Positions 53,958 through 62,851 are shown, numbered from the stretch's first letter. The stretch is 64,000 nt of DNA from Saccharibacillus nicotianae (GCF_042681745.1 NZ_JBHUGF010000010.1:2728001-2792000); one strand, 5' to 3'. Notes: generated by a model not told the origin, from the sequence alone. A program made the numbers and translations.

Positions 53958-55031
53958 ATGGGAACATCATCAAAATTGCTCCGTATTACATTATATTGTT
54001 CACTATTGAGCCTTATGCTTACCAGTTGTAATACAGACCATCTGGCTTCTTCATCTGTAGCTACCCCATCATTCAAGATACAGTCAGGAGAATCACTGAT
54101 GCATAAAAGTTCGCAATCTGTACGTGTCACACCTAGCGATACAGCAGAGTATCCGATTCATCCCGATCATTTAGCTAATGAATTAGTCAAAGGAAACTAT
54201 GAGCAGATTTATTCTCAAACGTCTCAAGCTTTTAAAAAAGAAGTATCTTGGGATACCTTCCTAAAAGTTATTTCTTCGTTCGGCGATAGTGCACAGGGTT
54301 ACCAATCGATATCCGAACTCAAACAAGATCATACCGTTCGCAAAGTCTGGGTAGATCCACAACAACGTCGCGGAATCGTTGCTGTTTTTGCAGATCAACT
54401 GCCTACGTATCCAGATCATACGATTCTAGGATTACGTGTAAATGAGCTGGACAAGTATCCTGCTACAGATCATGTACAGACTCAAACGATATTCAGTCCC
54501 CCTATTCAGCAAAACTGGCAAGTGATCTGGGGTGGCTCTAACGCATTAATCAATTACCATTATGAATATCGTAATCAACGTTATGCTTACGATCTCATCG
54601 TTACCCAGAATGGCTCTTCTTATCGTGGCAATCCGAAAAAGAATCGTAGTTACTTTGCATTTGGCAGACCGGTCACCGCACCCGCAGATGGTCAAATCGT
54701 TAAAGTAGTAAATGATATTGCTGACAATGCTCCTGTCGGAACAATAAATGAACAACAAGCTCCAGGTAACTACGTGGTGATCCAACATGCTGATCGTGAA
54801 TACAGTATGCTTGCTCATTTCCGTCAACATTCCATTAAGGTACAAGTCGGTGATACAGTGAAGCGTGGACAAGTCATCGGACAATGCGGTAATTCTGGCA
54901 ATTCCAGCGAACCTCATATTCATTTTCAAGTGATGGATCAAGCCAATTGGGCAGATTCTACTTCTTTACCTGTGCAGTTTGTGAATCACATTTCACCTAT
55001 TCAAGGTGAGATTATGCAACCTTCATTATAG
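53958..55031 (+). CDS. M23 family peptidase lipoprotein
   Basis: A 357-residue lipoprotein (lipobox LMLTSC, Cys near residue 24). Residues 65-150 form a DUF3887-like domain (ANELVKGNYEQIYSQTS). The C-terminal half is an M23 (LytM) zinc peptidase: HYEYRNQRYAYDL supplies the first His and Asp, PVTAPADGQIVKV and GNYVVIQHADREYSMLAHF follow, and HIHFQV completes the site. It may cleave peptidoglycan cross-links outside the membrane. The strong terminator at 55060-55105 follows. Confidence 0.9.
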   Translation: MGTSSKLLRITLYCSLLSLMLTSCNTDHLASSSVATPSFKIQSGESLMHKSSQSVRVTPSDTAEYPIHPDHLANELVKGNYEQIYSQTSQAFKKEVSWDTFLKVISSFGDSAQGYQSISELKQDHTVRKVWVDPQQRRGIVAVFADQLPTYPDHTILGLRVNELDKYPATDHVQTQTIFSPPIQQNWQVIWGGSNALINYHYEYRNQRYAYDLIVTQNGSSYRGNPKKNRSYFAFGRPVTAPADGQIVKVVNDIADNAPVGTINEQQAPGNYVVIQHADREYSMLAHFRQHSIKVQVGDTVKRGQVIGQCGNSGNSSEPHIHFQVMDQANWADSTSLPVQFVNHISPIQGEIMQPSL

Positions 55032-55059
55032 CACATATGTTCGCTTTTGTATAAAAGAG

Positions 55060-55106
55060 AAAGACAAGCATAATCTCCACGATCATATGGAGAATGCTTG
55101 TCTTTT
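55060..55106 (+). terminator. Terminator of the M23 lipoprotein gene
   Basis: aaagacaagcat and atgcttgtcttt with inner pairing tctcca / tggaga form a long stem followed by a T-run. Confidence 0.88.
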
Positions 55107-55166
55107 TTACTAAGTATGAGCTATCGATAGTTATAAGATAAAACCTTCTTGATGGGATCTATCTGA

Positions 55167-56015
55167 TTACATTTTTTCTAATGAAGTAGGTGTTGATTCT
55201 GCTTGTTGTAACTCTTGCAGACGTTCTTGAATACGACGTTTGCGGTACAACATTTTCCCTGCTTCTGCTACACTTTCAAGTGCAGTATGGTTGGTAAATG
55301 CACCAAAAGCAATCCCGGCAACAGGTATCAATTGAAATAGTTTTTTGATCCCAAAATTATCGCGATAGGTAGTAATTACTTCATGCCACCCTTTCATTTG
55401 GGAAAAGACTTCTTTGGACGTATCTGCATGATCAAAATCAGACAATTCTGTCAAAATTGATTTTTTGCCTACTACATCAGAAGAAGCGAATTGAAGACAT
55501 TTCATAATAAACAAACGCTCTTTTGGATCTTTGGGATCATAACCGTAACAAATAGCAATTTCTTGCAATATTTTGAGTGACATTCCAATCATTGCTGGAA
55601 TATCTGCTGAAATAGTAAAAATACCACCGATTCCTGTTGTTGCTCCTTGAAGCGCCGCCCAGTTAGAACGATTTTTGGATAAAGAGTCTGCTGTTTTGTT
55701 CATCACTTGAAGAGGTAACTGAGATGCTTGTGCTATCGTTAGCTCTTGATCAGCTTGACCTTGCTCTTTGGCTAGACGTTGCAATACTGCTTTGGATGAA
55801 ATTAGATAGGTTCCTCCACTTTGAATAAAACGCCCTAATTCATTCAGTACTACGCCTAATTTGTTACGGATCATTTTCGGGGTCATTTTATCAAGAATCA
55901 TAAACGGAATACGTCCTAATTTGTCCCAAAACATCAGACCACCTTGATTTTTCTCCCATTTTTTGATCTCTTGTAATGCTTGTTCAAGTTCAGTCTGGCT
56001 CTCCATAGTGTTCAT
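55167..56015 (-). CDS. EcsC family protein
   Basis: A 282-residue protein of the EcsC family; the start at 56015 has AAGGAGC eight bases upstream and excludes six further residues. Family features are WDKLGRIPFMILDKMTPKMI near the N-terminus, TTGIGGIFTISADIPAMIGMSLKILQEIA in the centre (read in two parts) and LIPVAGIAFGAFTNHTALESVAEAGKMLYRKR near the end. The family name derives from the Bacillus ecsABC operon; its biochemical function is not established. Confidence 0.88.
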   Translation of the reverse strand: MNTMESQTELEQALQEIKKWEKNQGGLMFWDKLGRIPFMILDKMTPKMIRNKLGVVLNELGRFIQSGGTYLISSKAVLQRLAKEQGQADQELTIAQASQLPLQVMNKTADSLSKNRSNWAALQGATTGIGGIFTISADIPAMIGMSLKILQEIAICYGYDPKDPKERLFIMKCLQFASSDVVGKKSILTELSDFDHADTSKEVFSQMKGWHEVITTYRDNFGIKKLFQLIPVAGIAFGAFTNHTALESVAEAGKMLYRKRRIQERLQELQQAESTPTSLEKM

Positions 56016-56205
56016 CGTATTGGGCTCCTTCAATCCATAATCAATGCTTTATTTTATTTATTATAATAGATATTAAACAGTTACTACACCTATGTTAACG
56101 ATTTATTTATCAAAAAAGCCCTATAACCATTTTCTCTATCTACAGAAAAAATAATTATACGGCTTATGGTCTTCGTATATACTCCGTAAAAATAATTTTA
56201 GATAT

Positions 56206-56240
56206 AAAAAAAGCCGCGGGTCGTGGATCTCCGCGTCTAT
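56206..56240 (-). terminator. Terminator of the 55-residue protein gene
   Basis: On the minus strand GACGCGG pairs with CCGCG(GC) around a 10-base loop and is followed by TTTTTTT. Confidence 0.75.
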
Positions 56241-56268
56241 CGGTGATACTCGTTATATCCATGTATAA

Positions 56269-56436
56269 TTAGATAGAAGATATTGCTTGATGTTGATTCG
56301 CTTTATCTGCTTGATTTTCTTCTTCACGTAAAGGTGCATAAGTGACACGATCTAATACCAAACCGTCGCCAACAGGCTCGCCATTTACTGTAATTTGAAT
56401 CTTTCTGTAATTATGATCAAAGTTAGAATTGTACAT
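56269..56436 (-). CDS. Small conserved-looking protein
   Basis: A 55-residue frame with AGGAGTG eight bases before the ATG at 56436 and a GC-rich terminator after the stop. The sequence IQITVNGEPVGDGLVLDRVTY then APLREE recalls the repeat unit of copper amine oxidase-like N-terminal (stalk) domains, but it is much shorter and has no signal peptide. Function unknown. Confidence 0.65.
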   Translation of the reverse strand: MYNSNFDHNYRKIQITVNGEPVGDGLVLDRVTYAPLREEENQADKANQHQAISSI

Positions 56437-56681
56437 TTGTATTTCACTCCTAGTATAGTTAATCTTCGTGTTGTATGTGGTGGAACCGTAAATTTTTCTT
56501 GGTCTGTCTTATTATTACCCGTATTGGGCTGAAGTTAAACATCTTTAAATATGTTTTTTCAGAATCTATAGTCGGTTCTTTAGATCAAAATGTATTTTTT
56601 TCTATAAACACTGTAATATTAGGGTATATCTATTATGAGATATCTTTGCACTAAATCTAATGAAATGAAAGGGGGATCACA

Positions 56682-57095
56682 ATGCCAAAAAGGACTCAGC
56701 CGTTACGAATATTTTTGGTCGGATTTATCGTCTTATCCGGGCTACTCACAAGCCAGACGATGGCACATGCAGGTTGGTGGGAAGACTACAAAAATGGGAT
56801 TGAGACTTTTACGAATTTGCCCCAGGAAGTGAATGAACTCAAAGAAGGGTATGATCAGGCATTAAATAAACTTGATCAAGCTCAATCGAATATAGAAGCT
56901 TACCGTACAGAAAATGCACGTCTGGCTGAACAAAATGCGTTGCTTGCGCAAACGGTAGAACAACTCAAACAGTCGGAAGCTAATCGTGCACAAAGCGCTC
57001 GCTTTTGGAAAGGATTAGTGTTTACCGCTATAGGAATAGTCGTCCTTTTCTTTGTATCTACCCGCCTGATCCGTTTTGGCTTACGTCGCCGCTAA
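56682..57095 (+). CDS. Coiled-coil protein with signal peptide and C-terminal membrane helix
   Basis: A 137-residue protein. A signal peptide (cleavage near MAHAG, residue 29) is followed by a coiled coil (about 45-105, LNKLDQAQSNIEAYRTENARL and further heptads) and a C-terminal membrane helix with a basic end (RLIRFGLRRR). The coiled coil would be outside the membrane. The function is unknown. The AIM24 gene follows 64 bases later in the same direction, so the two are probably linked. Confidence 0.8.
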   Translation: MPKRTQPLRIFLVGFIVLSGLLTSQTMAHAGWWEDYKNGIETFTNLPQEVNELKEGYDQALNKLDQAQSNIEAYRTENARLAEQNALLAQTVEQLKQSEANRAQSARFWKGLVFTAIGIVVLFFVSTRLIRFGLRRR

Positions 57096-57159
57096 TGATA
57101 CGATTGATAAAACAACCCATCATCTACTATTTTAATTACAAATTTCAGGAGGAACCCTT

Positions 57160-57867
57160 TTGCACTTGGAATGGCAACAATCTACCAAAATGCCTTCATC
57201 AGGACAAGCTGTAACAATTGTATTAGATGAAGCTGAAAAACTGCATATGCTTCATCCCGGGCAAGTGATTGCATATACCGGTCCTTCTGGAGGGCGTAGT
57301 GATCGCTTGATGGATGTCAAAGGAATGTACCGCAAACGGAATCTGATTCGAGCTGACTTTACAGGGTCATGCCGATTTATCGCTTCTCTTCCTCCCGGCT
57401 TTAATCTGATGTCTATTCCTATTCGTGGTGGCAGTGATCTGCTTTATGATTTCCGCCATCTTTTTTATTATACAGATGGTATCAAAATGCAGACCCGATT
57501 ATTACAATTCAAGAATATGTTAATTACTCGTGATGCGATCAAAGTAAAATTTAGCGGTGAAGGCGAAATCGGTATTTTGACCAAAGGGGCTGTAGTTGAA
57601 ATGAAGCTGCATCCTACCGAACCTTTATATGTAGATGCTCGTAGTCTACTTGCTTATCCAGAGAATGCTCAATTGAAGCTAAGTGTGTATGGCAATCACC
57701 TTGCTAGTCAGCATATGCATTATCAATGGCAAATGACCGGCAATGGATCAGTACTGATTCAAAGTGGACATGATAGCGGCGAATTAGAAAAACATTTGCA
57801 AGGCGATGGATTATTTAAACGTGTATTGCGTGAAGTGATTCCTTTTGGAGGCATATTTATCAAGTAA
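57160..57867 (+). CDS. AIM24 family protein
   Basis: A 235-residue beta-rich protein of the AIM24 (TRAP-like/DUF124) family. AGGAGGAA lies a few bases before the TTG at 57160. Family-like stretches are LHPGQVIAYTGPSGGR, RADFTGSCRFIASLPPG and LHPTEPLYVDARSLLAYPEN. The bacterial function is not established. Confidence 0.85.
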   Translation: MHLEWQQSTKMPSSGQAVTIVLDEAEKLHMLHPGQVIAYTGPSGGRSDRLMDVKGMYRKRNLIRADFTGSCRFIASLPPGFNLMSIPIRGGSDLLYDFRHLFYYTDGIKMQTRLLQFKNMLITRDAIKVKFSGEGEIGILTKGAVVEMKLHPTEPLYVDARSLLAYPENAQLKLSVYGNHLASQHMHYQWQMTGNGSVLIQSGHDSGELEKHLQGDGLFKRVLREVIPFGGIFIK

Positions 57868-57941
57868 TCATTTGAATTTAATCTATATTCAGTATAAAGG
57901 ATGAGCAGAAGTTAACTCGAAAAAGTAGACTATTAGTATAC

Positions 57942-57997
57942 AAAAATGGATCGATTAGCACACCTTGTCATATTAGGTAGCTATTCGATCCATTTTG
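57942..57997. terminator. Bidirectional terminator
   Basis: aaaaatggatcga (57942-57954) and tcgatccatttt (57985-57996) pair perfectly around a 30-base loop. It lies between converging genes. Confidence 0.75.
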
Positions 57998-58000
57998 CGA

Positions 58001-58603
58001 TTAACGAGCTCCATTATTCCATAATTCAAACTCGGGTTTGATCCATTTGTTAAGCTGTTTGAACTGCTTCTGATCAATATACGCAATCAACAAATGATGA
58101 TCTTGCGGGCTAGCAACAAATTGCCGTTCTGGATTACGTTTGCGATCTAGCGCAATCATATAATCAAAAAAGCTTTTATCGATCCATTCATTTTTATATT
58201 CTAAATTCCACTCGATCCGTTCTCCTTGATATATAAAAGAAAACAGTACATTGCGTTTCTCATGATCGACACAACTGCGAATATGTTTCATTTCAAGTGC
58301 GCCGTCGGTCATTTCTACCATACGTTCCGCCAGTTGAGTATAAATATCCGTATCTTCTACCGCTTTGAGATCCACATACCAGATATTACTTGTATGATTA
58401 ACCCATTCTTCTTCAATCAATGTCTGACCACCCAATGCTATCAATAGATGAACATAAGGCTTCTCCTCGAACCAAGCTTTATCTTTACCGCTCATTAAGT
58501 GTTCAAGACTAATTCCTTCATTTACAGTAATACCTGCTTCTTTCAGACGTGTCCACTGATCAGCTAACGGAACCGTTTTGTTACGAAAAAAACCAATCAT
58601 CAT
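58001..58603 (-). CDS. Conserved-looking protein of unknown function
   Basis: A 200-residue soluble protein with balanced composition and many Trp, Tyr and acidic residues (FSFIYQGERIEWNLEYKNEW near 135). It has no signal peptide or motif I can name. Proteins of this look are sometimes annotated as immunity or DUF proteins, but I have no direct support. A shared terminator with the AIM24 gene lies just downstream. Confidence 0.7.
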   Translation of the reverse strand: MMIGFFRNKTVPLADQWTRLKEAGITVNEGISLEHLMSGKDKAWFEEKPYVHLLIALGGQTLIEEEWVNHTSNIWYVDLKAVEDTDIYTQLAERMVEMTDGALEMKHIRSCVDHEKRNVLFSFIYQGERIEWNLEYKNEWIDKSFFDYMIALDRKRNPERQFVASPQDHHLLIAYIDQKQFKQLNKWIKPEFELWNNGAR

Positions 58604-58862
58604 ACATCTCCCTTCGATCTGTGATGTCTATACTAAGCTACGATGTGTACAATTATTGCTGCATCAAAATCATGCCGCCTGGAACTCCTACTTTCTCTTG
58701 TTAGATATATGAATATAGATAGCTCTTCTTTTGCATATTATCCTATAATAACCCTTTACGCCAAGTGTTCTAACTCAATTGTATGTAAAAATAACAAAAA
58801 ATAGCTAATATCCTGTCTAATGATGACGGATATTAGCTATTTTTTAATACTCTTTATATCAT
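58604..58862. other. Intergenic region with terminator
   Basis: It holds the terminator 58796-58845 of the 98-residue protein gene (aaaaaatagctaatatcc against ggatattagctatttttt, 17-18 bp). No gene is supported. Confidence 0.7.
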
Positions 58863-59159
58863 TTACTCGGAAGCTGGCTGTTCTTCATTGGCTTCATAAA
58901 AATCCCAAACCGCATCAATAATACGATCAAACGTATCATCATCTTCACTAATCAGTGTTTCCAATGCAAGAATTTCTTCTTCTTTACCCGGCTCATTTAG
59001 AAAGTGCAAGCTATAATCCCACTCTTTGCCACGCTTGGTGAACAGCGTCACTTCATAAGGTTCAGCATGCCCTTCGACGACTAATTCTACTTTACCAATA
59101 TACCCTTTATCCGGTTCAGGCACTTGCTCCAATTGAGCATTACGTATCGTGATATTCAT
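58863..59159 (-). CDS. Small acidic protein of unknown function
   Basis: A 98-residue acidic protein. The first half is beta-rich (VELVVEGHAEPYEVTLFTKRG), the second half helical (FDRIIDAVWDFYEANEE). GGAGAATACACA precedes the ATG. It is followed by a strong terminator. No family is recognised. Confidence 0.7.
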   Translation of the reverse strand: MNITIRNAQLEQVPEPDKGYIGKVELVVEGHAEPYEVTLFTKRGKEWDYSLHFLNEPGKEEEILALETLISEDDDTFDRIIDAVWDFYEANEEQPASE

Positions 59160-59198
59160 TGTGTATTCTCCTTTATTGATGAAAATCAGTTGTTTGTT

Positions 59199-59456
59199 TT
59201 ATTGTAACATGGTTTGATCAATATATTTAGACCAACCTATATCGAAAACTTCTTGCTTACTTGCTTCTGTAATGAATCCATATTTAAATCGAGTACCTTT
59301 TTGATTAGATATAAAATCTTCAGGATGATCCCATTCTATTTCACATTCATCACAGTATACAAAGTATTTTTGACTGGAGATTTCTTTAACAACGATAATC
59401 CAACCTTGTGAGCATACACAACACTTTCCAATAGGTTGTTCTTTGACAGAACTCAT
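59199..59456 (-). CDS. Small zinc-ribbon-like protein
   Basis: An 85-residue protein with two CxxC-type pairs, CCVC (residues 12-15) and CDEC (about 35-38), set to form a zinc ribbon, then a polar part. It may bind zinc. No specific family is recognised. It lies 40 bases upstream of the 98-residue protein gene and downstream of the FosB-like fusion gene, which also carries a Cys-rich N-terminal domain. Confidence 0.7.
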   Translation of the reverse strand: MSSVKEQPIGKCCVCSQGWIIVVKEISSQKYFVYCDECEIEWDHPEDFISNQKGTRFKYGFITEASKQEVFDIGWSKYIDQTMLQ

Positions 59457-59525
59457 TTATAAACTCCTTACTGAATAACTATATTTTCTTTTAAATATTA
59501 AAAGCTTTCTATTTTAGAATATAAA

Positions 59526-60200
59526 TTATTTCCGATAATAATCCAATCGTTGTTCTAACGTCCCAGTATGAAATTCTAATAAATGTCCATCAGGATCGCG
59601 GAAGTAGATAGATTGCCCTTCTCCTTCTGGATTGCGCTGACGACCTTCTTCTATTGTTGCACCTGCTCTTTGAAGCCTAGCTTGTAAAGTTTCTAAATCT
59701 TCCTCTTTTACCGAAAAAGCAATATGAGTATATGATTGATGAATCTCTTGTCTTGGTATATCTTCTTGTACATTCAATGCTAACCAAATACCAGCTATTT
59801 CAAAATAAACAGTCTTTGGTTTAACTAACACAGTCTGAACAGCAAATGCATTAATATAAAAAGTCATTGCATGCTCAATATCAGCTACAGAAAATGTAAT
59901 ATGTCCTATCCCATGAATAATAGGCTCTTCCTTTTTGTCTGGATCAACATTTATATTTTTTAATTGCATTCTTGCATCCCAATGCTCAGGCTGATTTTGA
60001 TATGATCCTCTCCATGGGCTTCCATTCTCCAACCAACGTTTACGATATTCTTCAACACTAACAGGGTAACTCGCTCCATCGTTATCAAATCCTGACTGAA
60101 AAAAACAACAGTCGCATATTTGATAACTAGGGAACTTACCCTCCCATTGTGGTTCATCCAATTGATCATACCCACATACAGCACATATGTATTTTTCCAT
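59526..60200 (-). CDS. FosB-like thiol transferase fused to an N-terminal Cys-rich domain
   Basis: The start at 60200 has AAAGGAG six bases upstream and gives 224 residues. Residues 1-80 form a Cys-rich domain (ICAVCGYD, ICDCCFFQSGFDND) like small CPCC-type zinc proteins. From about residue 95 the sequence matches the fosfomycin-modifying FosB family of the VOC fold: GHITFSVADIEHAM holds the first metal His, HQSYTHIAFSV the second, and FRDPDGHLLEFHTGTLEQRLDYY the metal Glu. FosB proteins normally stand alone at about 140 residues, so the fusion is unusual. Activity on fosfomycin is inferred from the family only. Confidence 0.85.
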   Translation of the reverse strand: MEKYICAVCGYDQLDEPQWEGKFPSYQICDCCFFQSGFDNDGASYPVSVEEYRKRWLENGSPWRGSYQNQPEHWDARMQLKNINVDPDKKEEPIIHGIGHITFSVADIEHAMTFYINAFAVQTVLVKPKTVYFEIAGIWLALNVQEDIPRQEIHQSYTHIAFSVKEEDLETLQARLQRAGATIEEGRQRNPEGEGQSIYFRDPDGHLLEFHTGTLEQRLDYYRK

Positions 60201-60264
60201 GTGTTTCTCCTTTAAAATCTTCATAAATTATTTAGTTCTAATCATGCATCATTGCCTGCAAATA

Positions 60265-60273
60265 TGCTATACT
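60265..60273 (+). promoter_or_regulatory. Predicted extended -10 promoter of the que operon
   Basis: TGCTATACT gives TGn followed by TATACT. A good -35 element is not visible. Transcription would start about 110 bases before the aptamer. Confidence 0.45.
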
Positions 60274-60390
60274 AACAAAGCAGTTTTTTTAAGTTTTATC
60301 CTGAACAGAAGATAATCCGCAGTGTACTGAAAAGGACTACTTTCTACTTAATTATAGGTAGCAACGTAGTTCCGCACAGGGCAACGCGGG

Positions 60391-60422
60391 AGAGGTTCGC
60401 GAACTCCCTCTATAAAAAACTA
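60391..60422 (+). ncRNA. PreQ1-I riboswitch aptamer
   Basis: AGAGGTTC, a 7-base loop, CCCTCT and then ATAAAAAACTA reproduce the class I preQ1 aptamer, including the A-rich tail that makes the pseudoknot; it is almost identical in form to the one ahead of Bacillus subtilis queC. It senses preQ1, the product of the genes that follow, and should lower their expression. Confidence 0.93.
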
Positions 60423-60434
60423 TCAATCCTGATT

Positions 60435-60477
60435 AATGCAGCTATTAAAAAAGATCATTTGTGTCTTTTTTAGCATT
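60435..60477 (+). terminator. Candidate riboswitch expression-platform hairpin
   Basis: aatgcagctattaaaaaaga and tctttttta-gcatt can pair as an AT-rich stem. It lies 13 bases beyond the aptamer, and T-rich sequence follows about ten bases later. It could be the terminator that forms when preQ1 is bound. Confidence 0.45.
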
Positions 60478-60705
60478 GATACTAGGTTTGTTTTTTGTTG
60501 GACAGGTTCATGGAACTCTCTTCTTCCCGAAGGACGACAAGATATAGTGTGTTGAACACTTTACCGATCAGAATATAGCAGATCTTTTCTTACTATAGAT
60601 ACATAGTGTATCGCTAGTAAAGGAATACATGCTTCTTCTTTTCTAACCAAGTGATCCTCATTCTAATGTCTTGATATCCCTTTAAGGAAATGGAGAGATT
60701 TTTTT

Positions 60706-61389
60706 ATGCTTAAAAATGAAAAAGCGGTCGTTGTTTTCAGTGGTGGCCAAGATAGTACAACCTGTTTGTTCTGGGCAAAAGAACAATTTGCTGAAGTAGA
60801 AGTAGTGACTTTTAACTACGGTCAGCGTCATAGCGCAGAGATCGAAGTGGCTACTCAAATCGCCAAAGAACTGGGTGTTGAGCAAACGATTCTTGATATG
60901 AGTCTACTCAATCAACTGGCTCCTAATGCACTAACTCGTTCGGATATTGATATTACGCACGAAGAAGGCGAATTGCCAAGCACATTTGTGGATGGACGTA
61001 ATTTGCTGTTCTTGAGCTTTGCTTCGATTATGGCTAAGCAAAAAGGCGCACGCCATATTATTACTGGCGTATGCGAAACGGATTTTAGTGGATATCCAGA
61101 TTGTCGTGATATTTTTGTCAAATCGCTTAATGTAACATTGAATCTGTCCATGGATCACCAGTTTGTTATTCATACTCCTTTGATGTGGCTGGATAAAGCT
61201 CAGACATGGGAAATGGCAGATCAATTAGGTGCTTTTGATTATGTACGTGAAAAAACGTTAACTTGTTATAACGGTATTGTTGGCTCCGGTTGCGGAGAAT
61301 GCCCTGCTTGTAAATTACGTCAAGCTGGACTGGATCGTTATCTTGCAGAACGCGAACAAAACAATGCTACTGAAGGTGCACGTCGATGA
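60706..61389 (+). CDS. queC: 7-cyano-7-deazaguanine synthase QueC
   Basis: QueC turns 7-carboxy-7-deazaguanine into preQ0 with ATP and ammonia. The 227-residue protein has the PP-loop SGGQDSTT (about 12-19), FNYGQRHSAE and the zinc site C-GECPAC near the C-terminus (about 203-212). It is of normal length. It is the first gene of the queCDEF operon, and its last bases overlap the queD start by four. Confidence 0.97.
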   Translation: MLKNEKAVVVFSGGQDSTTCLFWAKEQFAEVEVVTFNYGQRHSAEIEVATQIAKELGVEQTILDMSLLNQLAPNALTRSDIDITHEEGELPSTFVDGRNLLFLSFASIMAKQKGARHIITGVCETDFSGYPDCRDIFVKSLNVTLNLSMDHQFVIHTPLMWLDKAQTWEMADQLGAFDYVREKTLTCYNGIVGSGCGECPACKLRQAGLDRYLAEREQNNATEGARR

Positions 61390-61874
61390 ATCAACCTGGA
61401 CCTTTCCGTATCGTCGAAAAGTTGCAACAGTATGGTACAGATATTCAACATGAACAGCTCCGCTACCATCGTAGACGGGTGCTTATCAATAAAGAATTTA
61501 CTTTTGATGCGGCGCATCATTTACATGCGTATGAAGGTAAATGTATGAATCTACATGGTCATACGTATCGAGTAATTTTTGGTATTAGCGGTATCCCTAG
61601 TGATAACGGGATCGTTGTTGATTTTGGCGATATCAAAGACATCTGGAAAGCTCATATTGAACCTTTCCTCGATCACCGGTATCTCAATGAAACATTACCT
61701 CCAATGAATACAACGGCTGAAAATATGGTCGTGTGGTTATACGAGCAAATGGAATTAGCATTACAAAGTGAGCCTTATGCAGCACAAGTCGAAGGCGGAC
61801 GTGTAGAATTTGTACAATTGTATGAGACACCAACCAGTTACGCAGAAGCAAGACGGGAGTGGATGCAAGCATGA
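61386..61874 (+). CDS. queD: 6-carboxytetrahydropterin synthase QueD
   Basis: QueD makes 6-carboxy-tetrahydropterin from dihydroneopterin triphosphate. The 162-residue protein has zinc-binding FDAAHHL (about 38-44) and NLHGHTYRV (about 54-62), and the HRYLNE and PTAEN-like (NTTAENMVVW) motifs. The first 30 or so residues are an extension not found in shorter family members. The start overlaps queC (ATGA). Confidence 0.96.
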   Translation: MNQPGPFRIVEKLQQYGTDIQHEQLRYHRRRVLINKEFTFDAAHHLHAYEGKCMNLHGHTYRVIFGISGIPSDNGIVVDFGDIKDIWKAHIEPFLDHRYLNETLPPMNTTAENMVVWLYEQMELALQSEPYAAQVEGGRVEFVQLYETPTSYAEARREWMQA

Positions 61875-62764
61875 GTACAACATTTAAAGTAAATGCGGAA
61901 CAAATCGCCAAAGCCAATCAGTTAGCCAGTTCAGATACTGAAGATCACCATCATTCCGAACATCCACATACACCGAAAATTGCTCCGATTCCAGTTCTTG
62001 AGATTTTTGGACCTACTGTTCAAGGTGAAGGTATGGTCATTGGACAAAAAACGATGTTTGTACGCACAGCGGGTTGTGATTATCGTTGTAGCTGGTGCGA
62101 TTCTGCTTTTACATGGGATGGTAGTGCCAAAGATCAGATTATGCGTCTAAGTGCTGAAGAAGTGTATGCTCAATTGTTCGACATTGGTGGGAATCGCTTT
62201 AACCATGTCACGATTTCAGGTGGTAATCCGGCATTACTTCCTCAACTGGGTGAACTGGTGAAATTGCTTGCTGAAAAAGGTATCCGTACCGCAGTGGAGA
62301 CTCAAGGTTCCAAATGGCAAGATTGGTTGACCGATATTAATGAAGTTACGATTTCACCGAAGCCACCAAGTTCTGGAATGACAACTAATTTTGACATGTT
62401 AGATGATATCATTCGTCGTCTGGAGCACAATCAGATCAGTCGCTATACAGCTCAAGCACAAGAAGCACCTCTTGCTTATGCGGGAACATCGCAATTTGCT
62501 CATTCGTTTAGCCTTAAAGTTGTGATTTTCGATGAACATGATCTGGCTTACGCTGAGAAAGTACATGTACGTTATCCGAATGTACTGCTTTATTTACAGA
62601 CAGGTAATCCTGATGTGACTAGTGCAGATGATCAGATCGCTGCTCCTTTATTGAAGCGTTATGAGTGGCTGATCGATCAAGCAATGGAGATGCCTGCTTT
62701 TAATGATGCTCGTATTTTACCGCAACTGCATACACTTGTATGGGGCAATAAGCGCGGCGTCTAA
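61871..62764 (+). CDS. queE: 7-carboxy-7-deazaguanine synthase QueE
   Basis: QueE is a radical SAM enzyme that contracts the pterin ring to 7-carboxy-7-deazaguanine. The start at 61871 overlaps the queD stop by four bases and gives 297 residues. An N-terminal His-rich segment (DHHHSEHPH) precedes the core EIFGPTVQGEG and the cluster motif CDYRCSWC (CxxxCxxC). ISGGNPAL binds SAM. It is longer than usual because of the N-terminal 35 residues and an insertion before the C-terminus. Confidence 0.96.
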   Translation: MSTTFKVNAEQIAKANQLASSDTEDHHHSEHPHTPKIAPIPVLEIFGPTVQGEGMVIGQKTMFVRTAGCDYRCSWCDSAFTWDGSAKDQIMRLSAEEVYAQLFDIGGNRFNHVTISGGNPALLPQLGELVKLLAEKGIRTAVETQGSKWQDWLTDINEVTISPKPPSSGMTTNFDMLDDIIRRLEHNQISRYTAQAQEAPLAYAGTSQFAHSFSLKVVIFDEHDLAYAEKVHVRYPNVLLYLQTGNPDVTSADDQIAAPLLKRYEWLIDQAMEMPAFNDARILPQLHTLVWGNKRGV

Positions 62765-62851
62765 TAGATGATGGTACACTACATTTTTTTATATAAAATA
62801 CTAGAAGAAGTACGCTGAAAGTAACTATATATTTAGAGGAGATTTGTTCTT

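Larger units (their letters stand above)
60201..60705. other. Long leader region of the queC operon
   Basis: This 505-base stretch holds an extended -10 promoter (60265-60273), a preQ1-I aptamer (60391-60422), a candidate expression-platform hairpin (60435-60477), and 230 further bases before queC with no supported gene. Confidence 0.7.

Noticed and set aside
60503..60522. A second preQ1 aptamer
   Set aside because: The sequence aggttcatggaactctc resembles part of the aptamer, but the closing stem and the A-rich tail are missing.
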